A stretch of DNA of 64,000 nt from Salvator merianae (taxonomy: Eukaryota; Chordata; Lepidosauria; Squamata; Teiidae): positions 25,344,175-25,408,174 of the forward strand of contig QVOM02000073.1 of the NCBI GenBank assembly GCA_003586115.2. Reading direction: 5' to 3'. The first letter of the stretch is position 1. Each line of letters starts with the position of its first letter. The notes under the pieces are model-generated. The model made no database searches. It was not told the origin of the DNA and worked only from the letters and a program-made list of their open reading frames with translations. Shown here piece after piece: positions 1 through 14,415 of the stretch. The position numbers and the translations under genes are program-made.

Positions 1-238
1 GAGTCTGGCCCAGCAAGACCCACTGGTTCAGACCGCAACAAGGCATGGACTAGATCACCACGATCCACAGGGAGACACTGGTCCAGACCAGATCCTGCAC
101 TGGTCCCAAAGACAGATTACACTTTGGATGGAGCACACCAGCAGTAGACAGGGCCTCTCTGATCTGCAGTTATGTGTGGTCAGAAGAGACCCTGAAGAAG
201 ACCATGAGGGATCTAAGGTAAGAGCAGAAAAGCCCTTA
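1..238. mobile_element. hAT-like non-autonomous element, right end
   Basis: The stretch ends AGGTAAGAGCAGAAAAGCCC (about 218-237), an inverted match to the ends of the other copies, and shares GACCCACTGGTTCAGACC-type sequence with the copy at 5774-6280. Its left end lies outside the window. Confidence 0.6.
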
Positions 239-610
239 GAAGTAAATGGCCACTCTCAGCTATTTATCTACTGTCTCTGGATTATCTGGCTGTACTAGGA
301 TTGCACATGAGGCAAAAACTTAATATGAATTAAGAGGAAGCTGGTGATTTAGTAACAAACAAGTAATAAATCACAAAGATAATTCTGTATAGCAACAGGC
401 TTGAGTTAGCAAAAATGATTTTGTCCTCTCTCTATTATTTTGTTCAGTGGCCAAGAGATGGATAGCCTTCCCATCGCAATGTTTTATTTGCTTTAGCAAA
501 CAATGACCATGGAGACTGGATACACAAAGAGGGTTCTTAGCATATTCTTTGGCTTTACTGGGAGCCTGCTTTTATGAACCCAGTGAAGCACAAATGCACC
601 AGTGAATTCA

Positions 611-1111
611 GGCCCTTTCTGCACTGACCCTTCATTCAGACTAAGGGCCCATGTAGAATGCACCTAGGTCTCATAGATCTGCATGTTAAATGCAGATCTG
701 TGAGGTCATGGGCCAATAGTCCACACTAAATGCATTAGACAGAGCATGATCCTGATTAGGGAGGCCTTAATTAGTATCACTGGTAGACCCATTTAATGAG
801 GTCTACCAGGGGGATCAGTGGCCCTGATTCAGAACACAGGAAGTATGCAGAAGGCACACCTCCCATATTCAGGACTCCTGGGGGATGTGGTTCAGCATCC
901 TTAGGAACTTTTGTTCCTAGCCCCTGGAGGCATGGAGATGAAGTCAGGAAGCTCACATGAGCTTTGAGGCTGCAGCTTGGGCTGGTATGGATCGGCATCA
1001 TTGTGCAGATTGCATTGATCCTGCCCATGCCTTCCCACGGTTGGAATCAGTGGGTCTGACTGATCCAGACACACTGACTCCAACTAATGGCAGGTAAGTG
1101 CAGAAAGGGCC
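611..1111. mobile_element. hAT-like non-autonomous element (family A), full length
   Basis: The left end GGCCCTTTCTGCACTGACC (611) and right end GGTAAGTGCAGAAAGGGCC (ends 1111) are inverted repeats, 501 bp apart. Inside are further inverted pairs, for example CTCATAGATCTGCAT against AATGCAGATCTGTGAG near 670-705 and GGTAGACC against GGTCTACC near 782-807. No coding capacity: the 83 and 60 codon frames across it are chance. I could not see a clean 8 bp target duplication, so the hAT assignment is by end sequence style only. Confidence 0.7.
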
Positions 1112-1451
1112 TCAGTCTATCTATTTCTTTTTCGAGAACACTCCATCAAGTGCTGTAGACAGTCAATGCTATCAGGCTCCCCACCTAGCTGTTACCTAAA
1201 TGGGTATTTCTCAGGCTGCGTAGGCAAGAGGACAAGATAAATTCCTCTTCTCTCTCCAGCCCTTTTTCTTCTTGTATAATATCCTTTAGGCCACAAGTGT
1301 GAAGGCAGGGACTTGTCTTACATGAAATGCTGTCAGCCATTCTGGGAACATTTTAGGAGAGAATAAAATGCAACAAGCCAACAAATATAAATGGACTTTT
1401 CATTTCCTCCCCTGATAATGGTTAGAGAAACCTAGCAAAGTGCTCAACAAC

Positions 1452-1885
1452 AAGGGGCCTGTGTGCACTTTGTGCTTCTGCACTTTGCAGAGGCCTGAGC
1501 ATCCGGGAACAGCATAACGCTGTTCCCAATCACGGCTAGCTGTAGCTCACTAATTAGTGCTCCACAGCTTTACCGGGAGCTGATAATTAGTTCCTGGTAA
1601 AGCGCGTTCACACTTATCCTGGCTGCTGCATTATGTGTGGTGACTGGACCTGCATGATCGCCTGATTGTGCTTGTGTGATCCTGTGTGCTGCATCACACT
1701 GGCGGTTGCCATGGCAGTGGCCAGATGCTTCCTGGCCACTGCCATGGTATGGAACAAACAAAGCTATCAGCATTTGCACCACGAATGTTGGTAGCTTGTT
1801 GCAGGTATGTACCACAGCCATTCAGTGCAGACAATGTCTGCGCTGTGTGGTCAATACCACCTTAGAATGGTAAATGCCCCAGATG
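1452..1885. mobile_element. hAT-like non-autonomous element (family C copy)
   Basis: It parallels the element at 38875-39366 along its length: CTGAGCATCCGGGAACAGC, CGGCTAGCTGTAGCTCACTA, the TGCCATGGCAGTGGCC palindrome region, GCATTTGCACCACGAATG and CAGTGCAGACAATGTCTGCG. Its ends are worn. Confidence 0.6.
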
Positions 1886-3579
1886 CCCAAGTCCAACACT
1901 TTAGCATTCAGTTAATTCACGTGGAACTGTGATTTTTCAACCAATTGCTTGTCTTGGCATTATCTTGAACTGTAGTGCAACAATGAAGAAAGGAGAAGGC
2001 AAACTGACAGGCCTTAAAAACAAAAAAAAAACCCAAAACCTGGCATGAAACAAACAAACAAATGGGGGGGGGGGCAGAAAAATAATCACTGGCTTTGTTT
2101 AGCAGTGGTGCTAGGAAGATATCGTAGCCTCTTCTTACACTGCATCCAATTTTAGCCTTGTTTTAGTTGCAAAGATGACACAGTGGTGTTGAGTCTGTTC
2201 TCCAGTTTACAGTTATGAGCCAGTTTTAACGTGGAAAGAAGAATAGTGATGGCATTGTACCATTTTATAGTATGGTTCTTCCAAGAGAATATTTCAGTGT
2301 TATTATCTGGATTACCGACAGTTAAAAGATGGAGCTAAATCTGAACATAAAATAAGCTGTTGCGTATGAATAGTTTCTTTTATCTTCACTTTTGACAACA
2401 CTTGTCAGTAGATTTGATTAACTCACTTGATTATTACTTAGTGCAGGACAATACTAATTTGTGATACTTTACACAACACAAAGACTAGAAAGCAGAGAGT
2501 TATTCTCTATGAAATATGCAGAAAAGTCTTAAAACTACAGCCTGTAGCATATAACTTTCACGTAGATGCTAATCCCTGGAATGATTTAATTGCCTAAGGC
2601 AGTAAATACTGTAGGAGTGCCTTTATGTATCATTATAACGTTGATCAATGGTGTTGTGGGATAGAAGATTAATTCGTTTTTCAAAAAAATATATAATGTT
2701 TAAGTGGATGAAATTGAAACACAATTCTCAGAAGTAAATGAAAATAATTTGAAATTTGTTTGAAATTCTGCATTTTTTGTAAGCAGAAAGAATGTATACA
2801 GATCCTCAAACTTAAGTCCTGCTAAACAAGTGAATAACAGAATGGAGCTCTAGGAGTTCTTCAACTGAGATGCTCTACTACATGAATATTCTTGATTTTT
2901 AATTAGTTATTATTATTATTAGAGTAGCATCTTCATATATAAGATAACAAGGGCATGCAGTGGGCACCAAACAGGTTAAAGCAGTAGCAAGAGAAAAGAG
3001 GTCCTAAGAGAGAAAATGAGAGAAGCTAAGGATATTAAATTTCAGATTGGATAAGCCCTAAAGAAGCTATCCAGAAAAGAAAACATCAATGTAATGAAGT
3101 TATTATTAAGATATGCTCTGCATGATAAATGAAGAAAAAAATATTATTCACAAAAGAAACAGTAATCAGGAAGAAAGAAAATCCAAGAAGTTATGGCAGA
3201 AAAGCAGTGTAAAGGATTATGGATTAAGATTGCAAGATGAGTTTAAATGTGATTCATTTGTTTTTTTAAAAAAAGAATAAAGCTCAACCTCAGTACAGTG
3301 GAAGACAGAACACATGGAATGAGCAGCTGATTTCAGGTTCTTGCTCACAGATCCACCCACCCATCCACTTGGGTTTTTACAAACAGAAGACAAACAACAA
3401 TGTAACAAAGTTTTAAAAATGTTCTCTTATAAATTACAAATAAACTGCAGTTAGGACTTTATGCTACAATTTTTGCACTTGGTTAATTTCTCCAAATTAA
3501 TGAAACAAAAAAAAAATCAGGAAAATCAGGAAAAAGAGCTAAATTAACAAGGGTAGAAACTAAATCTACTGAATCAATT

Positions 3580-3584
<5 letters not shown>

Positions 3585-3610
<26 letters not shown>
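3585..3610. repeat. (AT)n microsatellite
   Basis: A run of 13 AT units. Confidence 0.95.
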
Positions 3611-3613
<3 letters not shown>

Positions 3614-3659
3614 TAATTTAATAATATATAAATTTATTTTGTCTCTTTTCTGTTTAAAT

Positions 3660-3990
3660 AATTCAAAGTGACTCACAACAAAAAAAAATGGATGATGAAA
3701 ATGAAGTAGATATTTTAGCTGGGTTTTAGAAAAGCATTTCACACAGCACTGTACAACATCTTATGGTTAGAAAGCCAACAGAAGATGTCTTGGACAATTA
3801 GTACAATCAAATGGATTAAAAACTGGCTATCTAACCGTATTAAGAGAGTAATCGTAACTGGTAGTCCATCTAGTTGGGGAGAGATTTCCAGTGGGATCCA
3901 GGGATCGCAATTCGGTCCCATTTTGTTTTATATCTTTATAAAAGATCTGGAAGACAAAGTAGAGAATACGCTAAATAAGTCTTTTGGCTT
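3660..3990 (+). mobile_element. CR1 LINE fragment, reverse transcriptase palm
   Basis: An open frame from 3785 reads [20 protein letters not shown], then [20 protein letters not shown], then [20 protein letters not shown], matching the CR1 reverse transcriptase stretch WIKNWL...VTSGVPQGSVLGPVLFNIF. Upstream KAFHTALYNIL-like sequence at about 3731-3765 gives the AFD block, decayed. The catalytic FADD motif is missing because the fragment ends before it. Confidence 0.85.
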
Positions 3991-5773
3991 CTATTAATGT
4001 GGGAATGGTGAGCAGAACTAGAACTAACATAGTTTTAGAATAACTTCTAATGCCTCTTTGAAATTGGACAGTAGATTTAACAGAACTTTTATTTTTAAAT
4101 AACAGAGAGACGGAAGAGGAAAGTAGAATTTATGGGCACAACATAAGAAAACACAAGAGGTTGTTGCTAATCATGTCTCTCTGAAACACCTACAGTAATT
4201 TACGTCATTCAGATGTGCCTGAATTACGTATCCACAGAGTCAGAAACTCATCTCTCGTTAAAGTAGCCAGAGCTAATTACACAAAGAATTTGGGACAATT
4301 AGGGGGAAAAATAATATGACAATCAACACAGGAGATACAAAGTCAAAAGTGGGCAATGAGTGTTGCTAAAATCAGAGAGGAATAGCACACTGAAACAGAC
4401 ACATGACATTTCAAAACATTTTAAAAAACCCTCTGATTGGGCAAAATAATCATTATTTTATAATATTTTTCCTTCTCAAGTATGCAGTGTTAGAAATGAC
4501 TACACAGACATCTAGTACATGACAGAAAGGATTCATAAAAATAAAGACCAATGGACGAGGGGGTTTTCCACTTGAAGAAGCTTTGGAACAGAATTCACAG
4601 TGTAAATACTGTTGAATTTAACTGATCTATCAAAGCATGTTTTGTAGGTAAATGGCTGCGAAATCACCATATGGAGAAATCTTTATGCTGCTGACACTGT
4701 AAAAACCAGAGACAATAGTCTGATTCCCCAACTGCTGCTTTGCCGCTTTCTCTGGACCAGGGTGCTTCTGGATTACAGGCTGAGCCCCTCTTAAGACAGT
4801 GCTATATCCAGTGACATGGGAGCTTTGCCTATTTTTACAGCTGTTTTATTCTTGACACAAACCTTGCAAATTCAGTGTTTTGGATTCCAGTTTTTCTCTG
4901 CAGGCTGGATTGAGGTATCTCTAAAGTGATGACTTCTATCTCAACTCTTCCCAGAAGAGGAGCAATGACACACAATTGTGGCATTCCTTGCATTTGCACA
5001 GGATAGGGGTACTGTTGTCTGTTTCTAGTTCAGTTTTCTCTGTCATCACTTTTTTTAAATGGATATTTCCAACTGCTTTTGTTTCAGGCTGCAGAATGTT
5101 CAAGTGGCAGCTCTCTATGAAGAAGTCCTAAAATCCTGATATTCTTTTAAATTCTTGCCCACTTCTTAATATTTATGGAGATGCTCAAGATTGTAGCTTG
5201 TGGTAAGCCAGAAAAGTCAGAGTTTGAAGCATTCTACAGTTCACCTGGGAAACTCCATTGTGTCTCTTATGTAAATATTACTTGCCATTTCCCCAGAAAA
5301 TAAGACTGTCTGTGTTTGAAAAACCTCCTGTCAAGCAGCACTTCAATGTACTACTTTGTTATCACTGCCTCAGGAATAAACCATTAGTAATATTATGTAA
5401 AAGTTTCATCCAAATGTGATTGCCGACATCAGAACCAGACAGCCAGTTCTGCCCAGTTGTGTGCTGAATGTCTATCTGGGTCTTGTCTTTGTTTCTTTTC
5501 ACCAAGACAGGAAGAGGAAACAGCCACTGTCAGTTGCCATGTTCCAACCTTTCAGGAGGGGGAGACTCTGGTGAGGCAGGACAACACAGACAAGTCTGCT
5601 TCTGTTTTTTTCATTAAAAAAAAACTTTTTTTGTGTGAGATAGAGGGTTCTAACTGCTGGACTTGTGGGGTCACAATTCTGATGGAGAATTTGGGTGAAC
5701 TGCTAGCCAACATACATTTCTGATTGCCAGGTTCTCACATGTCTTTTTCTTCTCAGATCTCCATGCCTCACAA

Positions 5774-6280
5774 GGGCCTTTTCACACTTACCCTTGTTTC
5801 CAGATAGGATCACACGTGATCCTCCTCAAAGCCTCACTGATCCACATGTTAGTGTGGATCAGTGGGGCCCTATCCATCACTGGTATGCTTAGGATGGAGC
5901 ATGATCCAGATCACGGGGCCCTTGATCTGGAGTACTGGTGGACCTCAATATCAAGGTCTACTGGTATACTAGCAGGCCCTGATCTGGAACATGGAGGCAC
6001 AGGGAAGGCATACCTCTGTTTTCCAGACTACTGGGGGATCCATTCCAGAGCTGAGCAAAGTGCGCCACTGAAATTGGTTCACCAGGAACTCTCTGGCTAG
6101 GAATGTTCATTCTTAGCCCTCAGAGGTTGGCTACAAAGCTCATGCGAGCTTTCAGATCAGTGTGGGGTCTAATCTGAAGCAGCACTATTCCAAACTATGC
6201 CATGCTGTGGTCTTTACCAGTAGGCCTTGCTGGTCCAGACCCACTGGTTTGGATCATGGCAGGGTCAGTGCAAAAAGTCT
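5774..6280. mobile_element. hAT-like non-autonomous element (family A copy)
   Basis: It starts GGGCCTTTTCACACTTACCC and ends near CAGGGTCAGTGCAAAAAGTC, shares the internal order of the 611-1111 copy (GGAACTCTCTGGCTAGGAAT, AAGCTCATGCGAGCTTT) and carries inverted pairs such as GATCCACATGTTAGTGTGGATC near 5839. The 94 and 70 codon frames across it have no coding support. Confidence 0.65.
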
Positions 6281-8205
6281 GTTTGTTAACCCAGTGCACT
6301 GGAGCATGACCTTTGCTTCCTTTGACTTCTCCACCCTACATACCCATTCCTCAATCTTCACTGTAAACTACTAGCCATGTGCAAAGAGACTTTGCTGTTA
6401 GTTTCATTGGTATCAAGCCATCTAGTCTACTGCAGCGAAAAATGCAAAGAAAGAGGTATTTTCTTTCCCACTCTTCTCCTTCCTCTTTTCTACTCTTATA
6501 CAATCCAAAAGGAGAACAGCCACAGCAGGCGATTATTCATATCATGAGCAATTCATTCTCCCCCTCCCCATCCAAAGCCAATAGGCACACTGACTGTGTA
6601 GCCTGATGAATCTGCAGTGTGGTTTGCTTGCCTATATAATGGTTATTTTCATACACAAACTGTCACTTAAGAGTGAAAATATACGAAGTCAACCCCAAAT
6701 TTCAGATATACCCATTTTCTCCTCCTTAACTTCCCCTCAGAATGCTACTCTATATTAATTTCTACATCCTCTCCCATAATATACATAGGATCCTAACAGA
6801 CAACAATATTTGCACAACAGGAAATAAAGTGGTAGTCATTCCAGCAACTGTATTATTCAGTGCTACAGCACTTTGTTTACTACTTTATTACTGATGCCTC
6901 CTGGCCACACAACCACTCTGTGGTTACTTAATGTATAACTAAGGGCCAAAAGCAAGAATAAATAGCTGTACCTATTCTGTTTAGCTCTGATATCACTACA
7001 TATTCATTGGATTTGCTTTTCTTTTTATGCCTTTGCATTGTTTAGGAATGCAATAGTGAAACTGAAACACTGGGAATGTGGTTAAAGATGTTTGCTTCAC
7101 TAATGGCCCTGACTGAATGCTGATAGTATTAATTACATCTCCATTTGATTACTAATGCACTCACTATTTTGTATGTTGGCTTATATAAATTGCTAGTAAA
7201 ACACCGCTGAGGAATAGAAATCTGTACCTTCCTTTCCCCTTTTCCATGGATCTCAGCTCCTCATCATCACTTAAAAACATCAGATTAAATGTCTTAACTA
7301 AAATATAGGACACATCTAAGCATACATAGTGCCAGAAGCCCTCACAATATCTCTCAATTGAAAAGTACCTTTGTATTTTTCACAAGAATAGAATCATTCT
7401 GGGGACAGGTCCTTTTTACACCAAAGGTGAATTCAGCATGGGGCACAAGGATTTGATCTTTTCCACTCTTCTAAATCTTCCCACCATCTCAAGAAGTTTT
7501 TGGTATATAGTGGCCTTTTGGGTGCCATGATAAGGGTACATGCATTATGCAAAATATGTTAGACAATACATATTTCTGTTTGGTACCTTCAGCTCTTCGC
7601 CTCAAGGTGTGCCTGTTTAGCATTGTAACCCTGCCCAAAGCACAAATATCTTTAACTTATGATATTTTGGATGTACCAAACCAACTCACTTTACAGAGCA
7701 ATCTACTAGGATAGCAGCCTGACACTTATTTTTATATCTTCCCATTCTAACGTCACATAGCTAGAATATATCCCATCAGTTTAGAGATGCTCAGCTCTAA
7801 TTCCAGACAAGGAAAGAATGACTGGTTATCTATTATGAACCTTCTTTGTGAGGGTCAAGGCATTCTGGTAAAGCAAAAAACCTGACTCTCAAACAATAAA
7901 AGGAATCTGTTTTTTATAATATCTTGATCTAGGCAATAAGCTAAATTGTTGAAGACTCAGCACAACAAAAATAATTTTCTGATTAAAAACCTGTTGAATC
8001 CAGAGGATTAGAAAAATCAGTTTTAAAAATATATGGACATTTTATTTAACATAGCATAATTTAACATTATCTCAATATATCCATACTATTTTTAACAACA
8101 GTCCTTGTTGAAAATGCATGGTAGTGTTTTCAAACCTTTGTAGTTATACCAAAACCAATCCTACAATATGAATATATGGGTGAAAATAATGTTCAGTGCG
8201 ATCTT

Positions 8206-8627
8206 AGGCCCTTTTCACGCTTACCTACAGTATCCTGGGACAGGGCAAGACATCTTTCCTGAGATAAGCAACTCATTGTTGCATTTCTCACAGCCTGTTC
8301 CACTCCAACCCTGGACACTGCATCCGAACAGCCCATAGAGGTAGTGCCAAGTGTCCAAAGGCCAGGAACTTTTGTTCTCAGCCTTTACTGTTTTTGGCAG
8401 GGCTGTTTTTGTCTCCCACAGCACACTCTTTGTTGTTTGAAATATAGACTGTGGTCTGCCTGTAGGCCTCTTTAAATTCCTCTTTAAAGAGGTCCACAGT
8501 AGGAGAAGTACAATGTCATATGAATGAAGCGTGGCAAGAGGGGCTGCTGTATTCTACACTAGCATGTGGATGGCAGGCCCCTGGACCAAAACATGGTCTA
8601 TGATAAAAGTAAGTGTGAAAAGGGCCT
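8206..8627. mobile_element. hAT-like non-autonomous element, different interior
   Basis: AGGCCCTTTTCACGCTTAC at 8206-8224 and GTAAGTGTGAAAAGGGCCT at 8609-8627 are inverted with one mismatch over 19 bp. The interior does not resemble family A or C apart from short palindromes (CTCTTTAAA-TTCC-TCTTTAAAGAG near 8468-8491). Confidence 0.75.
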
Positions 8628-8810
8628 TATAGTTTTCAGCAGCCATAATAAAGCTGATTTTTCTGATCTTTTGAATTCAACAGGAGCACTCGATATCCAA
8701 AGAGAGGATGATGCCCATCCATTTGGATGATTTTTAAAAAGGCATTAGATATACCTGACACATAAGAGACACTGGTATTATTCCTTTAATTCTACTTAAA
8801 CTGTATTCAC

Positions 8811-9172
8811 TTAGAGTGCTTCTGCACTTATCTTTGGTGAATGGCTCCAGTGAGACCAGGTCAGCTGGAATAGTCCATCTGCTGGAGCAGCTCACATGAG
8901 CTCCAGTGCCAGCCTCTGAAAGTTCCAATGGCCAGGAATTAAAACTTCCTGGTCTGGAGCCCTTGGGGCTCATTTTGGTGGTATGCCTTTTTGCCACAAC
9001 TGGTCCCCCTGGTAAATGGAACACGGAGGCTTGTGCTTTTTACACTGCTCCATGATCCAGTTACCTGGTGACAGTATACCAACAGACCCTTTTAAATAAC
9101 ACTACTGGTATCCCCACCTAGGTGGCCTTCCTTGTTATCCCAGATTAACAGTAAGTGCAGAAATGCCCTTAG
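8811..9172. mobile_element. hAT-like non-autonomous element
   Basis: AGTGCTTCTGCACTTATC at the left end is inverted at the right end as GTAAGTGCAGAAATGCCCTT. The interior shares GTTCC-GGCCAGGAA motifs with family A. A 96 codon minus-strand frame crosses it but resembles nothing. Confidence 0.65.
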
Positions 9173-9419
9173 AAGGTCCTTTGAAGCTACCTGGAAGTAC
9201 AACCAAGTATAGAAAAATAAATAAATAAATTATAGGGTAGGGGAAATAAGAGGATGAGTACAATGGAGAAAATTAGAGTTATCAAAATGATTATTTCTGA
9301 GGTCTTATTATCTCTTCAAGTACTTCCTGTAATGATCCCTATTAAAATATAAAGAGCATGAGACTATAAAATTAATTGTTGGGTATTAGGAAATATGAAA
9401 CCAAGTAGAAGATTTTTTT

Positions 9420-10690
9420 CCCCCCCTAAATACCCTCCAAGAGGAAGGTGGATGGGCAATTCCCAGTTTAGAATAACATTTTCACATCTTTCAGTTAGTT
9501 ATTAGATTTGAAGTATAATGAAGGGAAAATGGGTTAGAGTCAAACAAGAAATGAACAGAGTAGGTAAAAGACTATTAGTATTTGGAAAGAAAGGATTTGG
9601 AAGAAGAAATGTATTGGCCCTTTAAGCTTAACTACAATAACTTGGGATAAGTTGCAAAATTCAAACAAGTTGGAATATTCAAAATGGCACCTGTAGATTT
9701 CATAAATTATAAAGATTCAGTAACAGAAGAAACACAGGTGTACAAGTTGAAAGCTCATGGTTGTAGCAGATTAGAGAATTTGTTTGAGGTGAATGGTAAT
9801 AGATGAATAGAGAAAAACTGAAAGACATTCTAGGTGAAAGTAGATGGCAACAAATAATGGGAATTCTCAGATACCTAAATAATTTGTAGTTGAAAAAGGC
9901 AATAAGGCAATCTAACAATGAGTTTGAGACTATAATTAAGGATAGAACAGACAGAAGGAAAGGAATGAGGGGAAGATATCCAGGATCCTTATGGGAGCAC
10001 GGGACTTCATATTAATAAGTTTACTGGAGATATGAAAAAATGATTTAGAAGTGGCTAAGTCAATAATTCAAGATTATATTAGAGAAAATAACAAAATTAA
10101 GAATATTAGAATCAAAGACTTAAAAATGAAAATAAACAATAGATGATACAGAGTCCCCTGTCAACTTTCCCACATGATTAGAGAGATAGCTCCAAAATGC
10201 TGATATAAATGATTTGAAAAAGGAACATATATGCATATGTGGTGGGAGTGTGAAATTATTCAAAAGTTTTGGAATCAGTTAAGGAAGGAAGCAAATGAAA
10301 TTATGGACAGTGATATTATTTGGACAAAATAAATTTGCTTAATACAAAATTTTAAGGCAAAAATATGCAACTAAACAACTCATTATGACAGTTCAAACTG
10401 TCATAGTAAGGGGCTGGAAGAACTCCAGTGAATGGATGAGAGATAAGTGGTACGATTATAAATGTGACCAAATAATCTTTGATTTTGTTTGAGAGAGAAG
10501 AGCAATGGACAAAGTGGACAAAGAGCGGTGGAAACAACGGGGACTAATATGAGAAAGTAATGAAATATATGATGTTGAAGAAGGGGAACAAAGAATTAAA
10601 TGACACCATAAAAATGATCTGCCAGATGATTGACTAAGGGTATGGGATTTTTAAAACCACCTGAATAAAAATGAGCAAATAATTCCTAGG
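9420..10690 (+). mobile_element. L1 LINE, ORF2 C-terminal part and 3' end
   Basis: Broken frames give EEGGWAIPSLE (about 9440-9472), a helical stretch, then IQDYIRENNKIKNIRIKDLK (about 10067), WYRVPCQLSHMIREIAPKC near 10146-10199 and EKGTYMHMWWECEIIQKFWN (about 10220-10278). The last is the cysteine-tryptophan segment near the end of vertebrate L1 ORF2 (HxWWxC followed by FW). Several stops and shifts show it is dead; it is 5'-truncated. Confidence 0.82.
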
Positions 10691-11458
10691 TGTACTGAAA
10701 AATAGCCTTCCAAATACATGTATTCATATATTTGGCTAAAAACTAACCCAAAGTGCAGCCTATTTGCTTCAACAGGAAATCTATCATGACTGCAAGAGGT
10801 GCTGCTCATTGATTGGCTACTGGGTATGAAATCTCTGCCCCTTTCCTCCTGCTTAACTCCTTAATCACCAGGATTTTTATTTGCAAACAAAATCATTCTA
10901 AGAATGAAATTCCAGCCTCTATCCCCCCACTCTGCATTACTATATGAAGTCTAGTGTCCTTTTAAAGTACATTTTTAAAGAAGGCAGATTTTGTTTAGTT
11001 GCAGTTTCAGCTTCCTTCAATCTGTTTAATTGAGTTCAAGAGGCAACTCTTTCTGGTGCCAGCAAGAACTCGCTGACACACCTCCCTGACTGTCTGATTA
11101 TCTGATGGGATCCTGTGGGGGCCTTACTGGTCCCCCTCTGCTGTAATAGACAATTCAAGGCTGTGATTGGCAGAGGTACTGCCTACTCAGAGTAAGGCAA
11201 CCCAAGAGTTGTTTTCTCTCGGCTGTTGAAGGGGTGCATAATTACAGGCTTAGAGGCAGGGTAAGGTGATTTTTTTTAATTTCCAGTTTGGCCCTCCAGA
11301 GTCAAATTCACCTAGAAGTAACTGAAATAGCTCGTCTGAACACATCCCGAATTGTTGCTAGTAAGGGTAAGGGTGGGTGGGTGATGGTGGCATGAAGTTA
11401 AAGTACCCAAGTATTAAATAAGATGGTTCTGATTGTGGAAGTTACAAGGATAACCTTT

Positions 11459-11508
11459 GTGTGTGTGTGTGTGTGTGTGTGGAGAGAGAGGGGGAGTGGG
11501 GGGGAGAG
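11459..11508. repeat. (GT)n followed by GA-rich run
   Basis: Eleven GT units to 11480 pass into GGAGAGAGAG and G-rich sequence. Confidence 0.95.
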
Positions 11509-12300
11509 TGTGTCTCAACTTCACTTTGTAATCCAAAGCATTAATAAACAAGCAAACCAAGGAGGACCACTAAATCTTCCTCATCCACTGCCTTGATTAT
11601 GAGTTATCCAACAGGAAAGTGGTCCTCACATTTTTCTCAAGGCTTTTATCTGGCTGGCCTGCTTATGAGGAGTGGTGGGGCAACAGCTATCTGATCACAT
11701 GGCACACTGTGAGGCACCCTAATCAGGCCCTAGATGGCTCCCCACAAACACCTGCCCCATTTGCCCAGGCTCATCCTCCACCTGGGGCAGTACACTGCTG
11801 TGCCAGGCCTCTCTACTGGGCTTACAAACTGCTTTTTAAATATTACTATGTAACATATCAACATGGGTGTGTAAAAATGAAAATATCTATTCCACACACA
11901 TATTTCTTGAATATTTTATTCATTAATCTGGAAGAAAACATTACTTAACATTTTAAAATGTTTCCAGTTTGGGGGCAAAATAACGAAGAAGAAAAACACT
12001 GTTCCCCCCCCCCCCATTTTTCCAGATTTGTTTCTGGGTCTTCACATGTATAGTTTAGGGTTTCAAACTTCTTGCATAAGGAATTTTGAGGATATATTGT
12101 GCTCATTACTCCCTCTAAGTTGCTTCTTTGTTGTAGGCAATGAATAAGGCCTCAAATGCTGAAGGCACCAGCAGGAGCCCTGGGGACATACCACTGCCTA
12201 CCAGGTACCATTCCCAGACTGATAAAGAAACTTGAAAATGAAGCATCAGTGGAAAGAAAATCCCATGAAATAAGGGTGTTCCCAAATGGTTCTTTCCAGC

Positions 12301-12392
12301 TCATAGAATCATAGAGTTGGAAGGGACCTCCAGGGTTATCGAGTCTCAACCACCTGCTCCATGCAGGATTCACTAAACCATTCCAGACAGCT
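12301..12392 (-). mobile_element. CR1 LINE 3' end
   Basis: TCATAGAATCATAGAGTTGG is the minus-strand form of the CR1 terminus, followed by AAGGGACCTCCAGGGTTATC. Reversed, it matches the 3' end of the CR1 copy at 50160-51486 (AGTGAATCCTG, CTGGAGGTCCC, CAACTCTATGATT). A short 5'-truncated copy. Confidence 0.9.
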
Positions 12393-12815
12393 GTGACCTA
12401 TCATGGATCAGGATCCAGCACTTTTCCTCATGATTATTCCAGTACAAGGATACAGCATTCCCACTCCATAGCCTCCAGTCTCTAACAGTATAAGACTGAG
12501 ACTAGAGGATTGTGTTGCTGCATTTTTGGCATTCTCCCAATCCTGAGACCACAAGTGTGCTAAACTGTCTGGAGCTGATGGAAGTAGTATTCCATAATGT
12601 TTCAAGTATATCAGGCTCATGAAGACTATGCTAAGGCATTTGCTTGTGATTGACAGTGCAATGGCAAAACATGAAAATCAGTGTCACTTTGCTAGAAAGA
12701 ATCCACAACACTGTTACAACAAACCTGTGGCACTTTTGATTAATTTAATGCATTTTGTGATGCTGTACTATTTGCACCTGACATTTTAAGGTTTCTTACT
12801 GCTTTACTGTTCATT

Positions 12816-12837
12816 CAATCAATCAATCAATCAATCA
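12816..12837. repeat. (AATC)n microsatellite
   Basis: Five AATC units followed by AGGTTTTGTTCAATC; probably a degraded retroelement tail, but no element is recognisable beside it. Confidence 0.9.
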
Positions 12838-13319
12838 GGTTTTGTTCAATCAAAGATCAGAACAAGCAGTCATTGCTTTACTGTTGTTGTAGGTTCCTCT
12901 GCCACTTAAACATCTAACTTGGGTTACTGAGACATTCTCCAACACAGTGCAGCAGATAATCTTGATTCCTCCTTTTCTTCTGAAAGTTGAGATGCTCACT
13001 GTATCATACATCCTGGTCAATGGAATGATTCCTTTTATTTTTGTTAATGCTACAAATGATGAAACCTTGTTTTCTTTTTAGAGCAAATTTTCCCAATTGA
13101 CTGGCATACTATACACTGTGGGCTTCATCAAGATTATTTTCATTACTAAGAATAAAAGATAGCATTTTTAATAATCTGGAAATGCCCATACTGAATTGTT
13201 GAGCTCACAATATTTCCCCTGGAACCGGGCAGCAGAAGAATTATATGTTAAACGTCTGTTTGGAAAAAATTAATTATCTAATGTATCGTATGTAAGCTGC
13301 TGAATACATATTCGTTTTA

Positions 13320-14415
<1,096 letters not shown>

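Noticed and set aside
611..1111. 8 bp target-site duplication for the inverted-repeat elements
   Set aside because: Flanks such as TGAATTCA and TCAGTCTA do not match, and the other copies also lack a clear pair, so the hAT class is only a likeness of the ends.
8221..8424. Possible GABRB2 downstream exon on the minus strand
   Set aside because: The frame lies within a hAT-like element and has no resemblance to the M3-M4 loop or M4.
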